From NCBI GenBank assembly GCA_026386845.1, contig JAPLMW010000065.1, forward strand, positions 1 through 52,108: DNA of 52,108 nucleotides. Direction: 5' to 3'. The position numbers were made by a program, and so were the translations under genes. Positions 16,953 through 25,413 of the stretch are shown piece after piece; position 1 is the first letter of the stretch; the number at the start of each line of letters is the position of its first letter. Origin of the DNA: Phycisphaerae bacterium (GTDB lineage: Bacteria; Planctomycetota; Phycisphaerae; Sedimentisphaerales; UBA12454). The notes beneath the pieces are model-generated. The model was not told where the DNA came from. It did not search any database and worked only from the letters and a program-made list of their open reading frames with translations.

Positions 16953-18344
16953 TTATTTGCCTATACAGAAACGGGAGAAGATTTTTTCAAGTATTGCTTC
17001 GTCGATATGCTCAGCCTCGAAACTCGAAAGGTTTTGAATCGCCGAACGCAAAAACATCGCGGCGATTTCTTCGTTATTTCTTTTCATTTCAGCAGAAACA
17101 GCTTCGATATTTTCAGCCGCTTCAATTACCGCGGTTCTATGTCTTTCGGTAAGAGCTGTTTTTTCAGCGGCTTCGGTTGTATGCGAAGTTTGTCTGATTA
17201 TATTCTCCTGTATCACCTCTTTTAATTTATTTATACCCATAAGATTTTTCGAACTGGTTTCTAAAAAATCGTAACCGAAAATTTGTTTTAATTTCTGAAT
17301 TTCATTGTCCTTTAGTAAATCGCACTTTGTTGCTGTGCAGATAATAGTTTTCTTTTGGAAGGGTTTTAAAATCTGAATATCAACAGAATAATTCTCTTTT
17401 GTAATATCCACACAAAAGATTATTACGGTCGAATCCTCGATTGCCTTTAACGCTGCGGTGTTGGCAAGAGTTTGAATAATATCGGCAGGCTTAATGACGA
17501 GGCCGGCACAATCGAACAGGATGCAATCGCATTTGTCCAATTTCAGCCAGTGTTCAAGCACATCGCGGGTCGTGCCGCTCTGTTCTGATACGATGCTTCT
17601 TTTTGTTCCGACAAGCGCGTTTACAAGGCTGCTTTTGCCGGCGTTTGCAGTGCCTGCAATTATTACCGAAGGGGCATCGATAATCTGCTCGAATGTGATT
17701 GAACCGGCAAGAAGCTCATTGAGACTATCGTGAATTTTCCCCGCTTTTTCAATCGCCTTTTTTGCGCTGATTATTTCTATGTCTTCTGCGGCAAAATCCA
17801 GTCCTGCCTCGATTAAACTGAGAAGTTCGAGCGTTTTTTCACGAATCTGCCGAACTGTCTTTTCGACTGAGCCGCTAAAGAGCCTGCGGGCAGCGGATAA
17901 CTGGTACTGGTTTGAGCTTTGAATCAGCTGTGCCACCGCCTCGGCCTGGGACAAATCCATTTTCCCATTCACATAAGCCCTGTATGTAAACTCGCCGGCC
18001 TGTGCCGGTCTGCCGCCAAGAGCGGAAACTTTTGAAAAAAGAACTTCAATAACTTCATTGCCCGCAAAAATATGAATTTCGGCAAGGTCCTCGCCCGTAT
18101 AGGAATTCGGAGAAGGGAACAGGTAAAGTTTTGCTTCGATGGCAAAATCACTCGCGATTTTCAGCAGAGCAGTTGTAATTTCTTTCTGTTTGCCCGGGCG
18201 ATTGTCTTCGGCAAGTACTTTGAGGATGTCGAAAGTTTTATCGCCGCTGATGCGTATGATTTTCTTTACCGAAAAAGTTGTCCCGCTCGATACCGCAATT
18301 ATCGTATCGTTTATATCGCATCGGTTTACATTTGCCGACAGCAT
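16953..18344 (-). CDS. mnmE: tRNA uridine-34 modification GTPase MnmE
   Basis: 463 residues, normal MnmE/TrmE length. The N-terminal folate-binding domain (GEFTYRAYVNGKMDLSQAEA) is followed by an inserted G domain (GTANAGKSSLVNALVG Walker A, SGTTRDVLE, DCAGLV, TKCD) and the C-terminal FCIGK with the catalytic cysteine. With MnmG it installs the 5-carboxymethylaminomethyl group at wobble U34. mnmG is not adjacent. The start overlaps the end of the P-type ATPase gene by 19 bp, so it is probably translated from the trkH riboswitch mRNA. Confidence 0.95.
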   Translation of the reverse strand: MLSANVNRCDINDTIIAVSSGTTFSVKKIIRISGDKTFDILKVLAEDNRPGKQKEITTALLKIASDFAIEAKLYLFPSPNSYTGEDLAEIHIFAGNEVIEVLFSKVSALGGRPAQAGEFTYRAYVNGKMDLSQAEAVAQLIQSSNQYQLSAARRLFSGSVEKTVRQIREKTLELLSLIEAGLDFAAEDIEIISAKKAIEKAGKIHDSLNELLAGSITFEQIIDAPSVIIAGTANAGKSSLVNALVGTKRSIVSEQSGTTRDVLEHWLKLDKCDCILFDCAGLVIKPADIIQTLANTAALKAIEDSTVIIFCVDITKENYSVDIQILKPFQKKTIICTATKCDLLKDNEIQKLKQIFGYDFLETSSKNLMGINKLKEVIQENIIRQTSHTTEAAEKTALTERHRTAVIEAAENIEAVSAEMKRNNEEIAAMFLRSAIQNLSSFEAEHIDEAILEKIFSRFCIGK

Positions 18345-21300
18345 AATTTCTTTCTGAGTTCCTCCGCTAAAAAGATTAACAGTGAGAAGATACCCAGAAT
18401 TGCCCAGTCTGTCCAGCCGATACCGATGGTTTGGAACATTTTCTGGAAGAACGGCACATAAATCAGGATGCAGGTAAAAGCGAGCGAAATGACGATACTC
18501 CAGAAAATACGCTTGTTACTGAAGAACCCGACCTTAAAAGCTGAATATTTCTCGCTGCGGCAATTAAAAACATTCGCGACCTGCATCACTATGATGCCGA
18601 CAAAAAGAACAGTTATCGCCTTCAGATGAAGTGGATTAGTAAAGGTAGTGTCATTTGGCTCAAGCTGCATTCCGGGTTTCCATCCTCCCTGAAAAAGTAT
18701 AAGATAATAGGCGCCTAAAGTCGCTACGGTACTAAGCATGCCCAAAACGATATAACCTCTAAAGAGCACCATTTTATCAATGACCCCTTTCTTTTTAGGT
18801 CTCGGCGGAAGCTCCATAATTCCAGGCTCAGGTTTTTCCGCGCCTAATGCTAGCGCCGGAAAAATCTCTGTGCCCAAATCTATAGCTAAGACCTGCAGGA
18901 CAGTGATTGGTATAGGGATATTGAATAAAACATAGAATATAAAAGGTATCCCCTCAGGCACGAGATGCGCAAATATATAAGTAAGGAATTTCTTAATATT
19001 CTCAAATACGGCACGACCCTCTTCGATGGCCGCAACAATACTGGCAAAATTGTCGTCTATCAATATCATTTCCGCCGCCTCTTTTGCCACGTCAGTTCCG
19101 CGCAATCCCATTGCGATGCCGATATCTGCCCGCTTGAGCGCCGGTGCATCATTAACGCCATCGCCTGTAACCGCGACAATATTGCCCAATTCTTTAAAAG
19201 CACTTACGACTCTTAATTTATGCTCAGGATTGACTCTTGCGAAAACTACTTCTCTCTTCGTGAGCTTGTCTTTTAATTGCTCATCAGTTAAGTTGACAAG
19301 TTCTACTCCCGTTATAACTTCAGGATTGTCCGAACAAACAATTCCAACCTGTTTCGCAATTGAAAGTGCGGTTATCTGATAATCGCCGGTAATCATAACC
19401 ACTCTTATGCCCGCTTTTCTGCATACAGCTACCGCATCTTTGACTTCCGGCCGCGGCGGGTCATACATACCGGTAATGCCGATGAAGATTAAATCTTTTT
19501 CTGCTTTTTGTGCCGAGATATCCGGCAGTTCTTCAGAACTGAAAGGGCGATACGCCATACCGAGGACTCTAAGGCCGTCCTCGGCAAAGTTATCCAATTG
19601 TGCGACTATTTCCGATTTTTTTGATTCAGAAAGTTCGGTAATTTTCCCGTCGAGGACGATTTTGGCTGAAAGTTCCAGAACTTCTTTCGGCGCCCCTTTG
19701 ACGTAAACGGCCAAACTGCCGTCAGGAAATTTGCTTATACTGCTCATTCTTTTGCGGACCGATTCAAACGGAAAACGTTTCACGGTGGGGCAATTTTTGC
19801 GGTATCGTTCGCAATCGAAACCTGCTTTTTGCGCCAGCGCCAGCAAGGCTCCTTCTGTTGGGTCGCCGATGATGCTCCAGTAGTTCTGTGATTCCGAAGG
19901 TGAAACGAGTTTGGCGGTGTTGCATAAAACTGCAATGCGGAATAAAAGGTTAAGGTCGTTATTTTTAAGTGCGTCCGCTGAAATCGCATTGCCTCGAAAG
20001 CTGAATGTTCCTTTTGGTTCGTATCCGCTGCCTGACACTTCGATTATTTTATTGTTTATCCATATTTTTCGAACGCTCATCTCATTTGTCGTAAGCGTGC
20101 CGGTTTTGTCTGTGCAGATGACGTTTGTGCAGCCGAGAGTTTCAACGGAAGAGAGTTTCTTTATTAAAGTGTGCCGCTTTGCCGTCCTTATGACTGCCAT
20201 AGAAAGTGCCAGTGTTAGTGTAGGCATAAGGCCCTGGGGGACATTAGCTAAAATAATGCCTATAGCAACCATTACTGAAGCGAGGAATGTCATTTTGGCA
20301 AAAACTAAACCCACAAAAAGGAAAACGCCCCCCATAACAACCGATATAGCGGCAATTAATTTGCTTATGCGATTCACTTCTTTTTGCAATGGACTTAATT
20401 CTTCTTTAACTGTTTGCGTCAGATAAGCGATTTTGCCTATTTCCGTGCTCATTCCAGTGGCAATAACTACTGCTTTTCCCATTCCGCCGGCTACGCTCGT
20501 CCCGGCAAAAATCAGGTTGGGCATTTCGAGCCATAGAAAGCCTTTGCCGTCCTGAAAACCTGCTGCCATTTTGTGGGAAAGTTTTGATTCGCCGGAGAAC
20601 GCGCTGTTATCTATGCGTAGTTCCTGAGTCTCAATTAACCTCGCGTCAGCAGGAATATTATCACCTTCCTCTATGATAATGATATCTCCCGGCACAACGT
20701 CGTCGGTAGAGACTTTTGTTTCAACGCCGTCCCTGACCACCCGTGCGTAAGAAGGAATCATTTTTTTTAACGCATCAATTGCTTTTTCCGCCTTGAATTC
20801 CTGCCAGAAACTAAAGATTGCATTAATTAAAACTACTCCTATACACGCCCATCCTGCCTCCGGCATACCTGCCCAGAAGGAAAGGCCGCTGGCTATGCAC
20901 ATCAGAACAGCCAGAAGGTTGGTAAAATTATAAATGAACCGCAGGATAAGCGGTGTTCTTCTTATGGCCTTTAATCTATTGGGACCGTATGTTTCCAAGC
21001 GCTGGCGGGCGGTTGTTTCAGTTACCCCGTTTTCGCCTGTTTCGAGTTCGAGATAAATATCTTCCTTGTTTAAGTCGAGGAAGTTTTCCCTATCGATTCC
21101 TCCTCTTTTCAGAACGCCAAAAAGTTCGTCATCTGTAGAACATCGCACAATCTGTTCGATAAGCACTCTATGGCTCAGGAGCATGCCGATGCCAGCAAGA
21201 ATTTTCAGATGCAGGCCGCTCTCAAGAAGCGGCGTCAAAAAAAATACAATAAGATGGACAGGTTTGCCGTCAATTGAAGCAAAGTTTATTCCCCGCCTGG

Positions 21301-21547
21301 AAAGACCGACAAAAAGAACAGCTTCTTTGAGGTCTTCTATTCTGGCGTGAGGTATGGCACTGCCGCTGCCGATTCCGGTCGAACCCTGTTTTTCCCGTTC
21401 GAGTATCTTTTCGAGAACTTCCTGCTTGTTCTTGATTTTTTTGCTGGCGCCGATTCGATTTACAATCTCAGCGAGAACTTCGTCTTTAGTGTGCGATTTC
21501 AGGTGCGCCGCGACCAGCTGCCTGTTTACAAAATCAGATATTTTCAT
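18326..21547 (-). CDS. P-type cation ATPase fused to an N-terminal PTS EIIA domain
   Basis: 1073 residues. About 1-150 is an EIIA-Ntr/fructose-type PTS domain with STGIGSGSAIPHARI (phosphorylatable His67). About 160-1073 is a type II P-type ATPase: cation-ATPase N-terminal region, SGES (318-321, actuator loop), DKTGTLT (phosphorylated Asp480), VTGDGVNDAPALK, and a C-terminal six-helix part with IDLGTEIFPALALG and FNCRSEKYSAF that resembles type IIC (Na/K-ATPase-like) pumps. The M4 motif reads NVPQGL, not PEGL, so one usual cation-ligand glutamate is glutamine. It lies 5 bp after trkH, overlaps mnmE, and is probably controlled by the c-di-AMP riboswitch. Confidence 0.9.
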   Translation of the reverse strand: MKISDFVNRQLVAAHLKSHTKDEVLAEIVNRIGASKKIKNKQEVLEKILEREKQGSTGIGSGSAIPHARIEDLKEAVLFVGLSRRGINFASIDGKPVHLIVFFLTPLLESGLHLKILAGIGMLLSHRVLIEQIVRCSTDDELFGVLKRGGIDRENFLDLNKEDIYLELETGENGVTETTARQRLETYGPNRLKAIRRTPLILRFIYNFTNLLAVLMCIASGLSFWAGMPEAGWACIGVVLINAIFSFWQEFKAEKAIDALKKMIPSYARVVRDGVETKVSTDDVVPGDIIIIEEGDNIPADARLIETQELRIDNSAFSGESKLSHKMAAGFQDGKGFLWLEMPNLIFAGTSVAGGMGKAVVIATGMSTEIGKIAYLTQTVKEELSPLQKEVNRISKLIAAISVVMGGVFLFVGLVFAKMTFLASVMVAIGIILANVPQGLMPTLTLALSMAVIRTAKRHTLIKKLSSVETLGCTNVICTDKTGTLTTNEMSVRKIWINNKIIEVSGSGYEPKGTFSFRGNAISADALKNNDLNLLFRIAVLCNTAKLVSPSESQNYWSIIGDPTEGALLALAQKAGFDCERYRKNCPTVKRFPFESVRKRMSSISKFPDGSLAVYVKGAPKEVLELSAKIVLDGKITELSESKKSEIVAQLDNFAEDGLRVLGMAYRPFSSEELPDISAQKAEKDLIFIGITGMYDPPRPEVKDAVAVCRKAGIRVVMITGDYQITALSIAKQVGIVCSDNPEVITGVELVNLTDEQLKDKLTKREVVFARVNPEHKLRVVSAFKELGNIVAVTGDGVNDAPALKRADIGIAMGLRGTDVAKEAAEMILIDDNFASIVAAIEEGRAVFENIKKFLTYIFAHLVPEGIPFIFYVLFNIPIPITVLQVLAIDLGTEIFPALALGAEKPEPGIMELPPRPKKKGVIDKMVLFRGYIVLGMLSTVATLGAYYLILFQGGWKPGMQLEPNDTTFTNPLHLKAITVLFVGIIVMQVANVFNCRSEKYSAFKVGFFSNKRIFWSIVISLAFTCILIYVPFFQKMFQTIGIGWTDWAILGIFSLLIFLAEELRKKLCCRQM

Positions 21548-21552
21548 ATTGT

Positions 21553-22905
21553 TTAGCCTATAAAGATAGTTTCAGTTGCATACTCGTAGAGAACGGGTTT
21601 TTGTTTGCCGATAAAGAAAAAGCCCGCCGCCAAAGGTCCGATACGTCCAATGAACATTGTAACAATCAATACTGTTTTGCCAATAGGGCTTAAGTTGGAA
21701 GTTATACCCATAGACAAGCCGGTGTTGCCGAGAGCAGAGACAGTTTCAAAGAGTATTTGCAGATAAGAGGCTTTTTCGGTCGCAGACAATACAACCATAT
21801 CAACAATAATGATAAGAATAAACCAGGCAAAAACGCTAAAGGCTCTATAGATAAGGTCGGGCAGGATTCTTCTTTCAAAGATATTAATGTCTGTTCGCGT
21901 GGTTTTTAAATGAGACCAGAGAAATACAAATAAAAGGCCGAGAGTGGAAGTTTTTATTCCGCCGCCTGTGCTGCCCGGCGAAGCACCGACAAACATAAGA
22001 AACATAATGAAAGTAAGGCTTGTCGGCATCATTGCGCCGATATCGAGGGTGTTAAAACCAGCCGTGGTGGAGGCGGAAACGGCCTGAAAAGCTGATGCCA
22101 TCAGCCTTTGGCCGGGGTTTGTTGACTGCGGCCAATTTTCAGCAAAAAAGATGATGGCTGAGCCGAGGGACATAACAGCAAGGGAAACCAAAATTACAAG
22201 TTTGGAGTGCGCGGATAATCTTCTGGGGTATTGTTTTCTTAGTATTTTGAGAAAATAAATACATAAATCATAGAGAACGATAAAACCGATACCGCCGGCA
22301 ATTGATACAACTATAATGGTAATATTCACTATAGAACTTGTTTTGTATCTCATAAGACTGTCGGAGAATATGCCGAAGCCCGCGGTGCAGAACGCTGAAA
22401 CAGAATGAAAAGTTCCCAAATAAGCTGCTCGTCCCAGCGGGAATTCTTTGCTCCAGAACAAGGTTAAAACAATTGCGCCTGCCGTCTCAAACAGGAAAGT
22501 AAATGTCAGAACCGATAGGAAAAATCTACCCAGCATTCTATAATCGGGACCCGACAATGATTCTCGCGCGACCGCCTTTGCGATTATGGGTAACTCCATC
22601 TGAAGCAGGTACGCCAATGATATAATAAATGTCATATAGCCGATGCCGCCGATTTGAAATATGCACAAAAGCACAATCTGGCCGAACATATTATAATAAG
22701 AGCCAATATCAACAGGCGACAGTCCCGTAGTGCTGATGCCTGACGTGGCAACGAACAAAGCATCGAGAAATGGCTGGTGTTTTCCTGCGGTAGCGGAAAT
22801 TGGCAGTGACAAAAGGAATGCACCGAAAAATACAACCAGACCATAACCTGAAACAAGAATCTGAAACGCGGTCAGGTTCCTCAACCGGTTTTTTATGGTA
22901 TTCAT
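21553..22905 (-). CDS. trkH: TrkH/KtrB-type potassium transporter
   Basis: 450 residues, an integral membrane K+ uptake subunit. The four selectivity-filter segments are visible: TSGISTTGLSPVD, VSAFCTAGFG, VSASTTAGFNT and VSALGNTGLS, each with the key glycine. Length fits KtrB/TrkH. No trkA/ktrA regulatory gene is present beside it. It is the first gene after the ydaO-type riboswitch, the expected target for c-di-AMP control of potassium uptake, and is followed after 5 bp by the EIIA-P-type ATPase. Confidence 0.93.
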   Translation of the reverse strand: MNTIKNRLRNLTAFQILVSGYGLVVFFGAFLLSLPISATAGKHQPFLDALFVATSGISTTGLSPVDIGSYYNMFGQIVLLCIFQIGGIGYMTFIISLAYLLQMELPIIAKAVARESLSGPDYRMLGRFFLSVLTFTFLFETAGAIVLTLFWSKEFPLGRAAYLGTFHSVSAFCTAGFGIFSDSLMRYKTSSIVNITIIVVSIAGGIGFIVLYDLCIYFLKILRKQYPRRLSAHSKLVILVSLAVMSLGSAIIFFAENWPQSTNPGQRLMASAFQAVSASTTAGFNTLDIGAMMPTSLTFIMFLMFVGASPGSTGGGIKTSTLGLLFVFLWSHLKTTRTDINIFERRILPDLIYRAFSVFAWFILIIIVDMVVLSATEKASYLQILFETVSALGNTGLSMGITSNLSPIGKTVLIVTMFIGRIGPLAAGFFFIGKQKPVLYEYATETIFIG

Positions 22906-22938
22906 TTTTCCCTTTACCTTTGGGCAAAGGGGCGCAAT

Positions 22939-22961
22939 AAAAAAACTGCCGGGCGGCAGTT
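22939..22961 (-). terminator. Riboswitch expression-platform terminator
   Basis: Read on the minus strand, AACTGCC-GCCC-GGCAGTT is followed by a T-run (22945-22939), an intrinsic terminator 34 nt before the trkH start and just after the aptamer. It would cut transcription when c-di-AMP is bound. Confidence 0.85.
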
Positions 22962-22984
22962 CTCTATTTTTGCCATTGCCCTTT

Positions 22985-23106
22985 CAAATGCCTACGAGGT
23001 TAGCTGACGGGCGAGGGCTTGAAAGTGCCCTTTTCTCCTAAAGGAGAAATTAGCCCCAAAATTTGGGTCCCCCGTATTTGTGCAATTACGCACAAATCTC
23101 GGCTAC
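22985..23106 (-). promoter_or_regulatory. Cyclic-di-AMP riboswitch (ydaO/yuaA type)
   Basis: On the minus strand the leader contains the hallmark ydaO blocks in order: ACGGGGGACCCAAA (about 23075-23062), TTTGGGGCTAAT (about 23060-23048), a variable hairpin, AGGGC...GCCC, then CCCGTCAGCTAACCTCGTAGG (23011 to 22991). GCC near 23104 can pair with GGC near 22990 to close P1. An added stem ATTTGTGC/GCACAAAT lies near the 5' end. This matches known ydaO riboswitches, which turn off K+ and osmolyte transporters when c-di-AMP is high. A terminator follows at once. Confidence 0.93.
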
Positions 23107-23130
23107 AATAATTATTTACTTGTCGGTTAT

Positions 23131-23159
23131 ATTTTCCTTTGTGTATATTGTAATGTCAA
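23131..23159 (-). promoter_or_regulatory. Promoter for the riboswitch-trkH operon
   Basis: TTGACA (23159-23154) and GAAAAT (23136-23131) are separated by 17 bp on the minus strand, giving a start near 23124, about 20 nt before the aptamer. The -35 is perfect and the -10 matches 4 of 6. Confidence 0.55.
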
Positions 23160-23270
23160 ATAAAATATTTTCCTTAAGTACTTATTAATAAAAGACTTAT
23201 TTTGGCTGGTACCGCGAATGAACTCATAGAAAGCGGCTAAATTATTTTCCCTTACTTCCTTACCTCTTTT

Positions 23271-25286
23271 TTATGAGAATTTAATCGGCGGTTTTGGCTT
23301 TTTCTTTTTTAGTTTTCCGCCAAGTTTGCTCGTTGTGGACACAAGGCATGTCTGTTCAAGTGCTTCTTTTTCCTGAATGTGTTTTTTTATGACGTATTGC
23401 TCAACGACTCCGGCGACCGTGCTCGACATTATGTAAAGATTCAGCCCTGAAGGCGCCCTGTATAAAAACACAAGCATCATCACGGGCATCATCCATAACA
23501 TCATTTTCTGCTGCTGAGCCGCCTGCGGATTTGTCGAGGGAGCCGACGAAGGCATAAGTTTCTGCTGCGCGAACATTGCCACACCGAGCAGTATCGGCAG
23601 CAGGTTGAAGCTTGTTCCGAGAAAAGAGCCGATAAACGGGATTTTTTCGGCAGCGGCGGGAAAATAAAACAGCGCATCAACGCTCGAAAGGTCTGTTATC
23701 CAGAACGGCAGAAATTCTGCCCCTCTGAACTCGATGCCCGCGTAAATGGCGCTGTAAAGCGCAATCCAGATAGGCATCTGAAGCAGCATAGGCAGGCAGC
23801 CCATTACCGGCGCTGCGCCGTGTTCTTTGTAAAGCGTCATCATTTGCTTGTTCATTTCCGCCTTATTGTCCGCGTACTTCTGCTTTATTTCCTCAGCCTT
23901 TGGCGCCAGTTTCGACATCTTCATCATCGAAACCTGGCTTTTCTTCGTAATCGGATGCAGTATAAGCCGCACGATAAAAACGAAAATTATAATAACAACG
24001 CCGTAGTTATGAACATATTGATACAGCCAGTTCATAGCGCTGAGGATTAAGAAGCTCAGGCGGTTGAATGTATTTCCGAAGCAGGCCTGAAAATCAATCA
24101 CATTTATAAAGCCGAGCTTGTTATAAAGCGGATTGGCGACGAAAAGATGCCTGTCTTTTGGCCCGACATAAAGCTGAAAGCCGCAGGTATATTGGGCTGC
24201 CGGCGCGATGGAGATGGTTTCCGTCTGCAGTTCAACGCCTATGTCCTCATCGTTACTGTTGACTATTCCATCGGGGTCATAACATATCGCAGATTTTTCG
24301 GCAATCCATTCGGCGGATAAATTATTCTGGTCCTGCGGAATCGGTCTTATTATAGCGGTGAAGTATTTGCTGGATACGGAAGTCCAAAGAAATTTATACT
24401 CGGCATTTTTGTGGAATAACTGCGCTTTGCCGCCAAAATCTTTCTCCAGCTTTTTGATGTTCATTTTTGTTACTTCAACAGTTCCCTGAGAATTCAAGAA
24501 GCCTGTTGTTACGGTTCTTGTATCGATTCTCTCATTTTCTTTTGATATTCCAACAGGACCGAGCATATCAAGTGCGGTTTTAATCTCGGCATTGCTTACA
24601 TTGGCAATAGTAATAGAGCAGTCCAGCAGATAATCTTCGGGTCTTAAAGTATATGTTTTTGTCAGTTTGACAAATTCGCCGTTGTCTTTGAGGATTATTG
24701 CGTAAAAACTTATTGTTTGTGAGCCGTCGCTGTTTTGAGTTACACCATCGCTTTGCCAGTTGAGTCTATCAAGCGGGAAAGCCTTGCCCAAATCCGGCAG
24801 CAGCAGTTTTTTGCTTGCCATGGTATTTACCGACTCAACTATTGAAAAGACTTTAAAAGGTTGAGGGTTTTTACGGTCGCGGTTGTCATAGTCTCGAAGT
24901 CTTGCGGACGAAACAGCGGCACCTTTTGTGGTCAGCGTAATCTCAAGCTTATAAGGATTTTCTTTTGCAGGTAAAACCGAGCCGAGTGTAAATGTTTTTC
25001 CCTCGGCGCTGGCAGCGGTAATCTGCGGCGCGGAAGTGTCTCTGTCCGGCAGGGGAGCAATCTGGGGCAGCGACTTCGGGGCAGGTAAATTAACCTCGGC
25101 GGCGAGCGTCAAAATTCCCTGTGGATTATCCTGCTGTCCCGACCTGCCGCCTCGACTCGTCCCCTCTCTTGCTTCGCAAGAAGCAGAGGGGGCGGAGGCG
25201 GGAAATATGCCTGAGTTGAATATCAAAATAGTGCATATAATCAGATATGCGGAAACAAAGAGGATGGCCAGTTTTTTTACATCCAT
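23271..25286 (-). CDS. yidC: Membrane protein insertase YidC
   Basis: 671 residues. An N-terminal TM anchor (about 8-28) is followed by a large periplasmic beta domain (about 95-400) and a C-terminal five-helix insertase core with YGVVIIIFVFIVRLILHP, MGCLPMLLQMPIWIALYSA and SGLNLYIMSS, ending in a Lys-rich tail KLKKKKPKPPIKFS. It inserts membrane proteins with or without Sec. Residues about 35-55 (SCEAREGTSRGGRSG) are encoded by a GC-rich dyad at 25147-25201 that looks like an in-frame repeat insertion in the linker. The ribosome binding site lies within an inverted repeat with the upstream gene end. Confidence 0.95.
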   Translation of the reverse strand: MDVKKLAILFVSAYLIICTILIFNSGIFPASAPSASCEAREGTSRGGRSGQQDNPQGILTLAAEVNLPAPKSLPQIAPLPDRDTSAPQITAASAEGKTFTLGSVLPAKENPYKLEITLTTKGAAVSSARLRDYDNRDRKNPQPFKVFSIVESVNTMASKKLLLPDLGKAFPLDRLNWQSDGVTQNSDGSQTISFYAIILKDNGEFVKLTKTYTLRPEDYLLDCSITIANVSNAEIKTALDMLGPVGISKENERIDTRTVTTGFLNSQGTVEVTKMNIKKLEKDFGGKAQLFHKNAEYKFLWTSVSSKYFTAIIRPIPQDQNNLSAEWIAEKSAICYDPDGIVNSNDEDIGVELQTETISIAPAAQYTCGFQLYVGPKDRHLFVANPLYNKLGFINVIDFQACFGNTFNRLSFLILSAMNWLYQYVHNYGVVIIIFVFIVRLILHPITKKSQVSMMKMSKLAPKAEEIKQKYADNKAEMNKQMMTLYKEHGAAPVMGCLPMLLQMPIWIALYSAIYAGIEFRGAEFLPFWITDLSSVDALFYFPAAAEKIPFIGSFLGTSFNLLPILLGVAMFAQQKLMPSSAPSTNPQAAQQQKMMLWMMPVMMLVFLYRAPSGLNLYIMSSTVAGVVEQYVIKKHIQEKEALEQTCLVSTTSKLGGKLKKKKPKPPIKFS
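25147..25201. repeat. GC-rich dyad inside the yidC linker
   Basis: Nested arms CCGCCTC/GAGGCGG and CCCCTCT/AGAGGGG enclose CTTGCTTCGCAAG. It falls in the low-conservation linker after the first TM helix, so the reading frame survives. Confidence 0.55.
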
Positions 25287-25404
25287 CCCGCACCTTCTTT
25301 GTGTTCAGGTTCTTTGAAACATTCTGAAATCACTGAAATCATAATATTTTTTCGATTATTCCGAAAGTATTTGCGATATTTTGAATGTTTAGAAGGTGCG
25401 GGAT
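25285..25404 (-). promoter_or_regulatory. Long-range inverted repeat covering the yidC start
   Basis: ATCCCGCACCTTCT (25285-25298) and AGAAGGTGCGGGAT (25391-25404) are perfect 14-bp inverted repeats; a second pair AAACATTC (25317-25324) and GAATGTTT (25383-25390) extends the stem past an 18-nt bulge. In the yidC mRNA one arm contains the AAGGTG ribosome binding region and touches the start codon, so the fold would hide it. Confidence 0.55.
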
Positions 25405-25413
25405 CCATGATTT

